From: Candidatus Methanoperedens sp.
GTDB taxonomy: Archaea; Halobacteriota; Methanosarcinia; Methanosarcinales; Methanoperedenaceae
Reading direction: 5' to 3'
DNA length: 64,000 nucleotides
NCBI GenBank assembly: GCA_027460525.1
Contig: JAPZAS010000015.1
Location: 180,777-244,776 of the forward strand
Under the pieces are notes generated by a model that had not been told where the DNA came from, searched no databases, and saw only the letters and a program-made list of their open reading frames with translations. Position numbers and translations under genes: made by a program. This document shows, in pieces, positions 1 to 8,765 of the stretch. How positions within the stretch are numbered: the first letter of the stretch is position 1; every line of letters starts with the position of its first letter.

Positions 1-3000
1 ACTAACAGACCGGACAGCATTCACAGTCGTTGTGGTATTGACATAGGCGAATTTTGTGGCATCGCTGCTTGAGGTTGCGGTTACATTGACGCTGAAGTTA
101 CCCGAAGAGGTATTGGTGACGTTGAGAGCGAAGATCAGGCTCTGACCCGGACTGAGCGTAGAAGTGGGCGAGGAGATGTTCAGCAATGCTACGGAGGCAC
201 TGCTGGAATTGGTTACAAGGAGAGTATAGGTATCTGCATCAGTGCCTTTGTTGGTGAGGTTGAGTACGTAAGTGGCATTGGTTCCAGCAGATGTTGTCTG
301 TGAGGTTGTATTTACGGTCAGGCTGACTGCCCTGACGGCATTCACAGTCGTGGTGGTATTGACGTAAGCAAACTTAGTTGAGTCATTCACCGAGGTTGCC
401 GTGACATTGACATAGAATGTTCCTGACGATGAATTGGTTACATTGAGTGCGAATATTACGCTTCCATTTTGAGGCACATACACAAAATTCGAGGAGATGT
501 TCAAGAAAGCGGATGCTCCGTTTGTATTATCGATCGTGAGATTATACGAATCCGTTCCTGCTGTGCCGTTATTGGTCAGATTGAGAATATAGGTCGCATT
601 TGTTCCTGCAACAGTAGTATTTGTTAATGCAGATATATTTGTCAGGCTCACCCCGAATGAAGTCACAGTTACCGTGAAATTAGCCGAGGAGACTGAGCCG
701 TACCCGTCTGTCACGTTTATCTGCCAGGAATGGATGCCTGTATCGCTGCCCGTAGTCGTCCAGAGCAGCGTGCCGTTATTCGCGTAGAACGTACCGTTCG
801 TGAAATTACTGGCAAACGTCGGAGTATCGTTATCCGCATCGGTTGAATTTGGATATATACTCAGGGTTTGCCCTTCAACCAATGAATAGCTATCTGATAT
901 GTTGCCTATTGTAACAGGGTTGTTCTGGATTGAAGTGTTCTGCGTTACACTTCCAATACTGAGAGCTCTTGTATAGTCATTGTAACCAAACACTGTGATA
1001 TTGCTGTATCCATGCGGACTGATCGAGACGTTAAAATAATTATTGGCAGTGCCATTATTCCATGTCCCATTCTGGCTTATATTAAACGATGTAGTGTTAC
1101 CTCCAGCAGTCCATGTTGAGTTGCAATAGAAATTCCCACATGTAGTGTTTAAGTTTGTAGCGTTTGCAGTAATATCCGGAATTGTGATATTGACATTATA
1201 AACATCAGCACCATTTACTGTAACTTGTGTGATATCGCTGCTGTAAACTCCGCTGCTTGCAGTAAGATTATACGTGCCATTAATTAGTTCTTCTAAGATA
1301 TAATCGCCATTTGAACCCGTACTTACAATATAGAGACTGGCGGTCTGGACATAAGCATTTTGTATCGGATTTCCAAGGTAATTAAGAACATATCCTGAGA
1401 TATTGAAACCAATTTCTTCCGCAGTCTCAATAATCAATGGGTCTGAACGCTGACCTGTATTGCCGACATTATCCACGGCTTTAGCTGTGAAGTTATACCT
1501 GTAACTTTCCGATAGACCCCCAATCAAATAAGAAGTTGCTGGGGTATTGGCTATCTGAACATAATCCGTGAGGTTCCTGAATGTTATCAATCCCCACGTA
1601 CTCGGATTGTCCACGCTGGAGTTTGCATTTAACGGGAAATATGTGTGCCTCTCTATGAAATCGGTGCCGGCGGTACATCCATTATCAAACAGGAAATTTA
1701 TAAGTGTGCTGTCAGAGGGGTTGCCTATCTCAGATAGTGGAATTCTTATCTCATATCTTGGCGCATGTGTACCTGCACCAGCAACAGCACTCACTGCACT
1801 GGTACTGTTTACGACCCAAGCTGTGCCGTTGCCTGTATAGCGGACAAGGTTGTTCTGCTCACTAATTTCATACATCTGGTCATCCGGCTGCGGAGCGGTG
1901 CCACCATCTCTGTTCACGTCAAATGCAAGTCTTATCGTTTCATCGCTTGTATTTGTGTCATTATCCGGTGCATGCACCATCAAGTAAAGGTACGCGGTAT
2001 TGAATTTAGTCCAGAAATTGCCTACCCTCGTCCTTCCTGTGACGTGGCATTCCAGACAGTTAATTGGTTCATTGGTCTTGAAAGTATACCAGTAAGAATC
2101 GTTCTCGTACCCCGATGCTATTCCGGTTGCATTTATTGTTGGTCTATCGATGGTCATGTAATTGAACGATGCATTGGTTTGCTCAATTCTGTATTCCTTG
2201 ATTCCAGAGCCGTTTGCATCATTGCTTGCGTTCCATGCAACATTGACTGAATTCTTTGTGGGGACAGTAGTGTTATGGAAATTAGTTACCTGCGATGGGG
2301 GATGAATGTCGTTTACCTGAACTGTGAAATTCTTCGTAGAAACTGAACCATACCCATCAGTGACGTTAATCTGCCAGCTATAATTTCCGTATCCTGCCTG
2401 CCAGTTGAGTATTCCTGTAGATGAATTGAATGTCCCCTGAGTGAAATTTCTGTTAAAAATGCATGTGTCGCCGTCTATGTCAGTGCAATTCGCAGCTATA
2501 TAAAGAGTCTCACTGTCATTGAGATTATATGAATCTGAAATATTAGTTATCGTTACTGGATTGTTCGGGACCCGGGTGTTCTGGGATACAGCAGTGCTGT
2601 TCAACGTGCCTGCTCCTGAACTGTTGTATGCATATACCGAGATGTTGCTCCAGCCGTGCGGAGCTAAACCTGAATTATTGTAATAGGTACTGTTTGTACC
2701 GTTATGCGAGGTACCATTGACGCTTACGTTGTACGAATCCGTTATGTTTCCTGATCCTGCCTGCCAGCTATGGTTCACGTAAAAGTTACCGGTGACATTA
2801 ATCAGGTTTGTGGGTGCTGGAGGAACATACGTTCGATTGGATATTTCAAAGTCATGCTGATTCTGGCTCCATCCTGTGTAATTGAATGTCACCCACCCGG
2901 TAGCATTGGATTGCTGCATCTGGTCAACAACTCCATCAACCTTGAAAACATATTTTACCGATGATACCTGCATTCGCGCAGAGATATTGAGATAGCCATC

Positions 3001-3297
3001 AGCGCCATTCCCGGTGTATGTTACGACATCGGTAACATTATCATAAGAAATATTCGAGAGCGTTTTATTGGTATTTGCGGTGAATCCTGTCGCTGTGCCG
3101 TTGATGTAAAACTGGAGCGTGGATACCGGTGAATTGGTTGAGTTGTATACAGTGATATTGGTTGAGTTCTGGACTGAAAGGACGTTAATGAAAGCACCGT
3201 TGTTAAGGTTGAAAAGAGTGTCGTTTACAATGCTGACGTCAGCCGAAGCTACACCGATTGCGAAAACTGCCAAAAATAGAAGGAGATATAGCTTCAT
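1..3297 (-). CDS. Large secreted surface protein with Ig-like/CARDB-type repeats and one CxxCH motif (3' end outside window)
   Basis: The reading frame is open from an ATG at 3297 to the window edge, so at least 1,099 residues are present and the C-terminus is missing. Residues 1-19 form a signal peptide (MKLYLLLFLAVFAIGVASA). Visible domains are fibronectin/Ig-like segments (about 30-240), a cadherin-like or He_PIG-like segment (about 240-340), a CBM9-like segment (about 395-520, with FWTKF and FDVNRDGG stretches), a carboxypeptidase-regulatory-like fold (about 629-685) and Ig/CARDB-like repeats to the end. It is very rich in Asn, Ser and Thr with many N-x-S/T sequons, as in archaeal S-layer or adhesin glycoproteins. 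A single haem-c type motif CLECH lies at residues 414-418. The start codon is 28 bases after the stop of the next surface-protein gene, so the two may be cotranscribed. Secretion and surface location are well supported; the exact role is unknown. Confidence 0.85.
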   Translation of the reverse strand, partial: MKLYLLLFLAVFAIGVASADVSIVNDTLFNLNNGAFINVLSVQNSTNITVYNSTNSPVSTLQFYINGTATGFTANTNKTLSNISYDNVTDVVTYTGNGADGYLNISARMQVSSVKYVFKVDGVVDQMQQSNATGWVTFNYTGWSQNQHDFEISNRTYVPPAPTNLINVTGNFYVNHSWQAGSGNITDSYNVSVNGTSHNGTNSTYYNNSGLAPHGWSNISVYAYNSSGAGTLNSTAVSQNTRVPNNPVTITNISDSYNLNDSETLYIAANCTDIDGDTCIFNRNFTQGTFNSSTGILNWQAGYGNYSWQINVTDGYGSVSTKNFTVQVNDIHPPSQVTNFHNTTVPTKNSVNVAWNASNDANGSGIKEYRIEQTNASFNYMTIDRPTINATGIASGYENDSYWYTFKTNEPINCLECHVTGRTRVGNFWTKFNTAYLYLMVHAPDNDTNTSDETIRLAFDVNRDGGTAPQPDDQMYEISEQNNLVRYTGNGTAWVVNSTSAVSAVAGAGTHAPRYEIRIPLSEIGNPSDSTLINFLFDNGCTAGTDFIERHTYFPLNANSSVDNPSTWGLITFRNLTDYVQIANTPATSYLIGGLSESYRYNFTAKAVDNVGNTGQRSDPLIIETAEEIGFNISGYVLNYLGNPIQNAYVQTASLYIVSTGSNGDYILEELINGTYNLTASSGVYSSDITQVTVNGADVYNVNITIPDITANATNLNTTCGNFYCNSTWTAGGNTTSFNISQNGTWNNGTANNYFNVSISPHGYSNITVFGYNDYTRALSIGSVTQNTSIQNNPVTIGNISDSYSLVEGQTLSIYPNSTDADNDTPTFASNFTNGTFYANNGTLLWTTTGSDTGIHSWQINVTDGYGSVSSANFTVTVTSFGVSLTNISALTNTTVAGTNATYILNLTNNGTAGTDSYNLTIDNTNGASAFLNISSNFVYVPQNGSVIFALNVTNSSSGTFYVNVTATSVNDSTKFAYVNTTTTVNAVRAVSLTVNTTSQTTSAGTNATYVLNLTNKGTDADTYTLLVTNSSSASVALLNISSPTSTLSPGQSLIFALNVTNTSSGNFSVNVTATSSSDATKFAYVNTTTTVNAVRSVS

Positions 3298-3324
3298 GGC
3301 TATTTTTCATCTATTGGCATATTT

Positions 3325-5115
3325 TTATCCCACTTTTAAAGCTGTAATCACTGTTGCATTTCCAGTAACGAAATCTGTGGTAGAGTCAATCACCTGACCT
3401 CCCACAGTGCCTATACATGATACGCTAATCATTGGGGCAGAATTTGTAGTAAATATTCCGCTCATATAAAGGTTTGCATAACCGAAAACACCGTTTGCGG
3501 TAGCTTGAATATAGGATTCGGATGCACTTATATTTACTCTTGGTGTTGAGCTTGCCCACATTACACAAGTCACATTCCCTTTGTTGCTGCCGGCGCCGCC
3601 GCCTTGATTATTTCCAATAGTAGCTTGTCCAGATAAATACCATGTACCAGACGTTACGTTCAGGCTGGTAGCATTATACCATTGATAGGCGTTAGTCATG
3701 GGAATGTCTGCTGCCGCGCTATTCATTATGGCTGTTAGGGTGGGGGTGTTCCAGACTCCATTGCCCTGCCAATAAGTCGTTGAAGATGCGCCTGTGCCGT
3801 TATTGAGCCTGTTGACAGACAGGTTACCTGACGTGATGTTGCTTGCGTTCATACTATACAGATTTGCAGATGAATTGATGCTATCCGATATTACTCCTGT
3901 CGTAGAATTGTAAGATACAAGCCCGCTGCTTGATGAGATATTACTTCTAACTCCACTTTGAAATGCGGAGTAATTCACGAAATAAGCATCATGACAAGAA
4001 TTTCCACAACTCATTATGCTGTTATTTGAATAATTAGTATTGGTTAAACTGTAATTAGGGAAGTTCCCTGAATATGTCGCAATTAAAAGTAAGCTATCAT
4101 TCCTGAAATTTGTTGAGTTAGGATAAACTGTTCCATTAAAGTAGCTGTCATTGGTCTTTAAATTGTTCACCGAAATCTGTAAAGAATTGTTATTGAAGTT
4201 TGTTGATGCTGGAAATACTGAACCATTGAAGTAAGAGTCGTTGGTCTGTAAATTGTTCACCGAAATCTGTAAAGAATTGTTATTGAAGTTTGTTGATGCT
4301 GGAAATACCGAGCCATTGAAGTAAGAGTCGTTGGTCTGTAAATTGTTCACCGAAATCTGTAAAGAATTGTTATTGAAGTTTGTTGATGCTGGAAATACCG
4401 AGCCGTTGAAGTAAGAGTCGTTGGTCTGCAAAGCAGGAACTGATGAGTTCGGGAAGTTAGTTCCATATGTTGAGATTAAAAGTAAGCTGTCATTTCTAAA
4501 GTTTGTTGATAATGGAAATACCGAACCATTGAAGTAAGAGTCGTTGGTCTGCAAAGCAGGAACTGATGAGTTCGGGAAGTTAGTTCCATATGTTGAGATT
4601 AAAAGTAAGCTGTCATTTCTAAAGTTTGTTGATAGTGGAAATACCGAGCCATTGAAGTAAGAGTCGTTGGTCTGCAAACCAGGAACTGATGAGTTCGGGA
4701 AGTTAGTTCCATATGTTGAGATTAAAAGTAAGCTGTCATTTCTAAAGTTTGTTGATAATGGAAATACCGAGCCATTGAAGTAAGAATCGTTGGTCTGCAA
4801 AGCAGGAACTGATGAGTTCGGGAAGCTGGTTCCATATGTTGAGATTAAAAGTAAGCTGTCATTTCTAAAGTTTGTTGATAGTGGAAATACCGAGCCATTG
4901 AAGTAAGAGTCGTTGGTCTGCAAACCAGGAACTGATGAGTTCGGAAAATCTGCAGGAACTCCTGATAAATAGCCCCAATTTAAATTACCTATAAAGTTCT
5001 GTGCTGTGACGTTATTCACAACAGTTATATTATCTCCGATTTGTGTAGCTGCCGACGCTGATGTTATTGTAAACAACAGTAAAACTGCAATTCCAATTTT
5101 ATAATTTCCTTTCAT
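3325..5115 (-). CDS. Secreted surface protein with two kinds of tandem repeat
   Basis: This 596-residue protein has a signal peptide (residues 1-23, ending SASAAT). From about residue 57 it has tandem 41-residue units beginning FPNSSVP and containing LQTNDSYFNGSVFP and NDSLLLISTYG. It then switches to three 30-residue units (LQTNDSYFNGSVFPAS followed by LQISVNN), and one degenerate unit follows. The C-terminal 200 residues are non-repetitive and resemble a tail-fibre or collar-like beta domain (WQGNGVWNTPTL, then a run ending VTALKVG). N-glycosylation sequons are frequent. It is likely an extracellular stalk or adhesin. It is upstream of, and probably cotranscribed with, the next surface protein. 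I recognise no named family. Confidence 0.8.
   Translation of the reverse strand: MKGNYKIGIAVLLLFTITSASAATQIGDNITVVNNVTAQNFIGNLNWGYLSGVPADFPNSSVPGLQTNDSYFNGSVFPLSTNFRNDSLLLISTYGTSFPNSSVPALQTNDSYFNGSVFPLSTNFRNDSLLLISTYGTNFPNSSVPGLQTNDSYFNGSVFPLSTNFRNDSLLLISTYGTNFPNSSVPALQTNDSYFNGSVFPLSTNFRNDSLLLISTYGTNFPNSSVPALQTNDSYFNGSVFPASTNFNNNSLQISVNNLQTNDSYFNGSVFPASTNFNNNSLQISVNNLQTNDSYFNGSVFPASTNFNNNSLQISVNNLKTNDSYFNGTVYPNSTNFRNDSLLLIATYSGNFPNYSLTNTNYSNNSIMSCGNSCHDAYFVNYSAFQSGVRSNISSSSGLVSYNSTTGVISDSINSSANLYSMNASNITSGNLSVNRLNNGTGASSTTYWQGNGVWNTPTLTAIMNSAAADIPMTNAYQWYNATSLNVTSGTWYLSGQATIGNNQGGGAGSNKGNVTCVMWASSTPRVNISASESYIQATANGVFGYANLYMSGIFTTNSAPMISVSCIGTVGGQVIDSTTDFVTGNATVITALKVG
4160..4950 (-). repeat. 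Tandem coding repeats, 123-bp and 90-bp units
   Basis: About four to five nearly identical 123-bp units (roughly 4,456-4,947) are followed in the direction of transcription by three nearly identical 90-bp units (roughly 4,160-4,430). The 90-bp unit shares its first half with the 123-bp unit, so the short form looks like a deletion or recombination derivative of the long one. Copies differ by only a few bases, which implies recent expansion or homogenisation. Confidence 0.9.
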
Positions 5116-5621
5116 ATTCTAAACCTCCGATTTTTCCTGCGCAGACTGACCAGAGCTTGAGGGATAATTTTCATTCCTGGCTTCATTTCTTCTCCCAGGT
5201 GCCATCAATAATTATCATTATGAGCATACTATATATAGTTTTCATGAATTTTACCCCCAAATTTGACAGTTGCAGTAGATTTTTTAAAAAAACAACAAGA
5301 ATGCTATATTTTTGTCATTTTCACTCAAATAATAAGCCTATTTTTAGTTCAGAATTGAGGGAATTTCCAGGAAAAAAGCTAATAAATAGCCAAGAGCGCC
5401 TGGGGTTTTGCGGAAGCGCCACAAATTAATTTATGGTAATTTATAAATTTCAGAAATGATGTACAGGATTGGATCAAAAATAATAATTTTATCGAAATTG
5501 CCGCCGGCTCAGTTAATTTCGTAATTTATCGACCTTCCTTTACGAAACTCTCTTTTTTCCTCCCACTACCTAAACATAGGATATTATATTCAAAGAATGC
5601 ATTTAAAGAAATGGTGGTTTT
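5116..5621. other. AT-rich intergenic region with a probable promoter
   Basis: I see no convincing gene here. A TATA-like palindrome (ctatatatag, 5229-5238) lies about 115 bases before the start of the surface-protein gene ending at 5115 and could serve it. The remainder is AT-rich and looks non-coding; a 90-codon plus-strand frame at 5157-5429 has no ribosome-binding site and a low-complexity composition. Confidence 0.5.
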
Positions 5622-5930
5622 TTGATTGCGATAACCGATGTGTCTGGTAAGTCTATTCATTTAACTGAAAAAAGATTAGAGCACATTTTAAAAAGGCAAG
5701 AAATGCAAGGGCAACTTGAACGAATCAAAGAAACATTAGCAGACCCTGATATCATAAAAGAGAGTAATCAAGATAGCTCTGTCTGGCTTTTTTATCGCTT
5801 TTATACGAGAACGCCTGTAACGGAAAAGTATTTACTCGTTGCGGCAAAATTACTCTATGACGCCGGATTCCTAATAACTGCATTCTATACAGACAGGATT
5901 AAGACAGGTGCAACAATATGGGAAAAATGA
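5622..5930 (+). CDS. Small PBECR/DUF4258-like putative toxin
   Basis: The 102-residue protein starts at TTG (an upstream ATG at 5611 is closed by an in-frame stop), with a GGTGG run as a plausible ribosome-binding site. The N-terminus (HLTEKRLEHILKRQEM) and C-terminus (VAAKLLYDAGFLITAFYTD, then GATIWEK) resemble small proteins of the RelE/barnase-like nuclease superfamily commonly paired with DUF2283 proteins. The next gene overlaps it by 13 bases and encodes such a DUF2283 protein, supporting a toxin-antitoxin-like unit. Nuclease activity is inferred from family resemblance only. Confidence 0.6.
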   Translation: MIAITDVSGKSIHLTEKRLEHILKRQEMQGQLERIKETLADPDIIKESNQDSSVWLFYRFYTRTPVTEKYLLVAAKLLYDAGFLITAFYTDRIKTGATIWEK

Positions 5931-6151
5931 ATATATGGTTTGATGAAGAAGGGGACTTTCTTGAGATAACCTCAATCCCCTCTAAGAAAGGATTCTTTAA
6001 GGATGTTGGAAACGATATTTGGGAGCGGGTGGATAGCACAGGAAATGTCCTGGGGTTTGCGATTTTGAATTTTAAAAAGAGGTTCGAAAAATTAAAGGAA
6101 GAATCTATTGAGTTGCCGGTTGATATTCTATTCGCACAGGCTGAGGCCTAA
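5918..6151 (+). CDS. DUF2283 family protein, putative antitoxin
   Basis: This 77-residue protein has the DUF2283 pattern: IWFDEEGDFLEI near the start, a central WERVDSTGNVLGF, then ILNFKKRF. Proteins of this family are small and usually follow a gene of the DUF4258/PBECR type, as here, with overlapping reading frames. The likely role is to neutralise or regulate the upstream protein; this is inferred from pairing. Confidence 0.7.
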   Translation: MGKMNIWFDEEGDFLEITSIPSKKGFFKDVGNDIWERVDSTGNVLGFAILNFKKRFEKLKEESIELPVDILFAQAEA

Positions 6152-6189
6152 GAATAGGAGCAAAATGGGCTATAAAATTGGGGAAAAGT

Positions 6190-6259
6190 AGCCCGGCGAG
6201 GATTCAAACCATAGTCGTAAGATCAGAGCCTCGCATGATTGACCACTGCACTACAGGCT
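6190..6259 (-). pseudogene. Degenerate tRNA-Gln (CUG) remnant
   Basis: Read on the minus strand, the 70 bases have a near-complete acceptor stem (AGCCTGT with CCGGGCT, one mismatch and one wobble), the D-loop core AGTGGTCAATCAT, an anticodon loop CTCTGAT with anticodon CTG, and a T-loop TTTGAAT. The anticodon stem has two mismatches, the T stem has two, and one base is missing between acceptor and D arm. I read it as a decayed tRNA-Gln, perhaps left by an integration event. A functional but divergent tRNA is less likely. Confidence 0.55.
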
Positions 6260-6294
6260 TCGGCTGCATAATTACACCATGTGCGCCATAATCA

Positions 6295-6498
6295 TCACTC
6301 AATTTTCTCAAGCGCCCACAGGTAAAGCGGAAGGCTTATCCTGAAGTCGCTTTTTGCCAGCGCGTTAAGAGTTTCCACAGCTTTTTCATCTGTCAGTTTA
6401 TCGGTTTTTACTGCTGCTACAAGGAGCCCGATTAAACCTGTAAACTTTAACCCTCTCGACTCTGCAAATCTCCTCGCGTTTGCCCCAGCAAACTGAGC
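6295..6498 (-). pseudogene. C-terminal fragment of a DUF3368 PIN-like protein
   Basis: A minus-strand frame of about 67 codons, with no start codon and a stop just upstream, encodes NARRFAESRGLKFTGLIGLL and ends FRISLPLYLWALEKIE. This matches the C-terminal half of DUF3368 proteins (PIN-domain relatives of VapC toxins), where R-FAES-GLK-TGL-GLL is a hallmark. The N-terminal catalytic half is missing, so it is a remnant. Confidence 0.6.
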
Positions 6499-6717
6499 TT
6501 ATCCATCATTGTCGCCCATCATCACAAACAAAACTGTCAGAATCCGGAAAGCCATTATAACCGAGTCCGGCGGTTGGGGAAATTCCGAGCGCAGTGTAGT
6601 AAAAAGAGAAATTATAATTATTGGATGCATTGGCTTTCGTATTCTTTTATTTGTTAAGTAATTAATTTCTTAACAATATTCAGTCTTCGCATCCTGGTCT
6701 ATGATGAAAAGCAAAAA

Positions 6718-6790
6718 GATAAGCGGGAAGGGGAGTGGGTGGTATCGTTGAAAAAATGAACCCGCTTATCTTGTTCGTTATTCAACGAAC
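6718..6790. repeat. Two neighbouring inverted repeats downstream of thrB
   Basis: gataagcggg (6718-6727) is the exact reverse complement of cccgcttatc (6761-6770). Immediately beyond is a tight hairpin gttcgtt-attc-aacgaac (6773-6790). They lie about 70-145 bases beyond the stop of the homoserine kinase gene and could form its 3' end structure. The remaining bases between 6500 and 6860 show nothing else I recognise. Confidence 0.5.
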
Positions 6791-6862
6791 ATGTATATAT
6801 TGACTGGCTCAACATAAATAGTTTTCGCATATTTGATTTTATAAACTTGAATATATTAAAAA

Positions 6863-7750
6863 TCATTCTATAATTTCTATCCCTCTTCCGATTGTGGTGA
6901 TAAAAGCCTCGCTCTTGATGCGTTTCTTCGAAAAAGCCTGTGCCATAGCCTCTGCGATATTTTCCCTTTCATCCATCCTGCAAACTGCAATCATAGTCGG
7001 TCCAGAACCGCTTATTGTTACTCCAGCCGACCCGGCACGAAGCGCGCTTTTCTTGACCTGTGTATATCCAGTGATAAGTTTTGAGCGTATCTTTTCGATC
7101 ACCCTGTTCTCCATGCTTTCTCCTATGAGCCTTATATCGCTTTTCATCATGCCCACAACCATAGACGCGGCGCTTCCTGTATTAAAGGAAATATCAGGAA
7201 GTGAAATTTTTTTGGGCAGGATGGCACGGGCTCTCCGCGTGCTGACAACTATGTCGGGATGAAGTGCAACTATGCCTATATTTTCAGGATTAAGAGAGAT
7301 TATGTTGTTATTATGAACTATCACAAAGCCGCCGTAGATGGCAGGTGCCACGTTATCTGCATGAGGTGCTCCTGAAACTGCTTTCTCTCCCTGCGCTGCT
7401 ATCTGGACAAGTTCTTCCTTTGAAAGCCCGAGACCATAAATCTCGTTCATTGCAAACGCCACTCCTGCAGCGGGCGCAGCGCTGCTTCCAAGCCCACTTG
7501 AGAGGGGAATGTCCCTGTGTATAGTGATTTTTACAGGTTTTCCAAGAGCTGAGGCAACAATTCCAGCAGTATTCTTTCGCGGGTCAAGGGGTACCTGCTT
7601 CGAGTCCCTTCCAGTGACTATTATCTCTGTCCTTTTGCTTTTTTCAACTTCTATTATGTCGAAAGGAACTTCTAATGCGATGCCGAATACATCAAAGCCC
7701 GCGCCGAGATTGGCGGAAGTGGCGGGAACCCTGACTTTCAGGTGATCCAT
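6863..7750 (-). CDS. thrB: Homoserine kinase
   Basis: A 295-residue GHMP-family kinase that phosphorylates L-homoserine with ATP in threonine biosynthesis. Motif 1 is PATSANLGAGFD (residues 9-20), the ATP-binding loop PLSSGLGSSAAPAAG is at 82-96, and the C-terminal motif GVTISGSGPTM is near 245-255. Length and motif order match archaeal ThrB. It starts five bases after the stop of the adenosine-specific kinase gene, so the two are probably one transcript. Confidence 0.93.
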   Translation of the reverse strand: MDHLKVRVPATSANLGAGFDVFGIALEVPFDIIEVEKSKRTEIIVTGRDSKQVPLDPRKNTAGIVASALGKPVKITIHRDIPLSSGLGSSAAPAAGVAFAMNEIYGLGLSKEELVQIAAQGEKAVSGAPHADNVAPAIYGGFVIVHNNNIISLNPENIGIVALHPDIVVSTRRARAILPKKISLPDISFNTGSAASMVVGMMKSDIRLIGESMENRVIEKIRSKLITGYTQVKKSALRAGSAGVTISGSGPTMIAVCRMDERENIAEAMAQAFSKKRIKSEAFITTIGRGIEIIE

Positions 7751-7755
7751 ATCAA

Positions 7756-8238
7756 TTATCTCTTATAGCCGATGGTACGGAGGAAGGATTTTCTTTCTTC
7801 TTTATCCCCTGCGCTCTCAATGCCTTTCGGTTTTTCGCCATCTATTACGCCGAGTATACCCCTTCCCTGTCGTGTTTCTGCTATGGCGACCTCGACAGGA
7901 TTTGCGGTGGCGCAGAATATATTGCATACTTCCTGTACGTTTTTTACTGCATTCAGGACATTTACTGGATAGGCGTCCCTCATGAATACCAGAAAGCTGT
8001 GACCGCATCCGATGGCAAGGGCATTATCCTGGGCTGCTTTTATCAGTTCCTCGTCGTTTCCATCGCTCCTGACAAGGCACTTGCCTGAGGCTTCGCAGAA
8101 CGCAAGCCCGAATTTGATGCCAGGACAGGAGGTGATGAGGGCTTCGTATAAATCCTCAGCGCTTTTGATGAAATGAGTTTGCCCGAGAATCAGGTTTGTG
8201 TCAGGCGGCGCAATGATTTTTACAGATTTTAGTTCCAT
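7756..8238 (-). CDS. Adenosine-specific kinase (COG1839/DUF355)
   Basis: From ATG 8238 the protein is 160 residues and begins MELKSVKII, the usual start of this archaeal family; a GGAG ribosome-binding site precedes it. The frame extends further upstream to 8448, but those extra codons do not resemble the family and overlap an opposite-strand gene. Conserved stretches are GIKFGLAFCEASG, AIGCGHSFLVF and NIFCATANPVEV. The family was described structurally as adenosine-specific kinases; activity here is inferred. The gene is immediately upstream of thrB. Confidence 0.85.
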   Translation of the reverse strand: MELKSVKIIAPPDTNLILGQTHFIKSAEDLYEALITSCPGIKFGLAFCEASGKCLVRSDGNDEELIKAAQDNALAIGCGHSFLVFMRDAYPVNVLNAVKNVQEVCNIFCATANPVEVAIAETRQGRGILGVIDGEKPKGIESAGDKEERKSFLRTIGYKR

Positions 8239-8319
8239 AGTTTCTCCCGAGGTTATTATTGGTTTTTTGGTATTTATCCTTATTTCAGTTCTATGGTAAA
8301 TTTTTGCCTCGTATATCAG

Positions 8320-8346
8320 ATTTTTAGACTGTTCGGCGCTGATAGT
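8320..8346. repeat. 27-bp direct repeat, left copy
   Basis: The 27 bases beginning atttttagactgttcgg are repeated at 8757-8783 with one difference. The two copies bracket the small antitoxin gene and the VapC remnant. Confidence 0.8.
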
Positions 8347-8425
8347 TACCGAATCAGCGAGGGCGTGGTTCAAAAATCTAAAAATTACAGAAAATATTAA
8401 ATCTGTTGTTGCTGTATAATAATAC

Positions 8426-8659
8426 ATGGCAGAAGTTTCGACAATCATGCAAAATATTGCAAAGCAACTTAATAATATGTCACCTGAGCTTCAACATCAA
8501 GTGCTTGATTTTGCTCAGGCATTGGCTAAATCTCATCTAAAAGGTGTGCCTGGCAAGAAATTCCTTCGTTTTTCCGGTATTATAGAGGCGGAGGATATTC
8601 AAGCTATGACTCAAGCCATTGAAGCGAGCTGTGAGCAGGTTGACGTGAATGAGTGGTAA
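8426..8659 (+). CDS. VapB-like antitoxin (DUF2281-type)
   Basis: This 77-residue protein has the pattern MSPELQHQVLDFAQALAKS, a linker, and a C-terminus FSGIIEAEDIQAMTQAIEA ending CEQVDVNEW. Such proteins are antitoxins encoded directly before PIN-domain VapC toxins, overlapping them by a few bases. Here the downstream toxin is only a stub. An AT-rich TATA-like run (tataataata) immediately precedes the ATG, which suits a leaderless message. Confidence 0.7.
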   Translation: MAEVSTIMQNIAKQLNNMSPELQHQVLDFAQALAKSHLKGVPGKKFLRFSGIIEAEDIQAMTQAIEASCEQVDVNEW

Positions 8660-8765
8660 AATCCTGCTGGGTACTAATATCATGGTGGTAGACTTTTTGA
8701 ACTTAAGCAGGATTGTTATTGGCGCTAAGAAAGAGGATTTTTGCTTCAGTAATTATATTTTTAGA
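8649..8765 (+). pseudogene. VapC toxin N-terminal stub
   Basis: A frame overlapping the antitoxin gene by 11 bases starts MSGKILLGTNIMVVDFLN, clearly derived from the VapC PIN start M-GK-LLDTN-VIDFLN. The catalytic Asp is replaced by Gly and one residue is inserted. After about 18 residues the similarity is lost. The toxin is therefore inactivated by truncation and mutation. Confidence 0.65.

Noticed and set aside
8239..8448. N-terminal extension of the adenosine-specific kinase
   Set aside because: Family members begin at MELKSV with a ribosome-binding site at that point; the extension overlaps a divergent gene.
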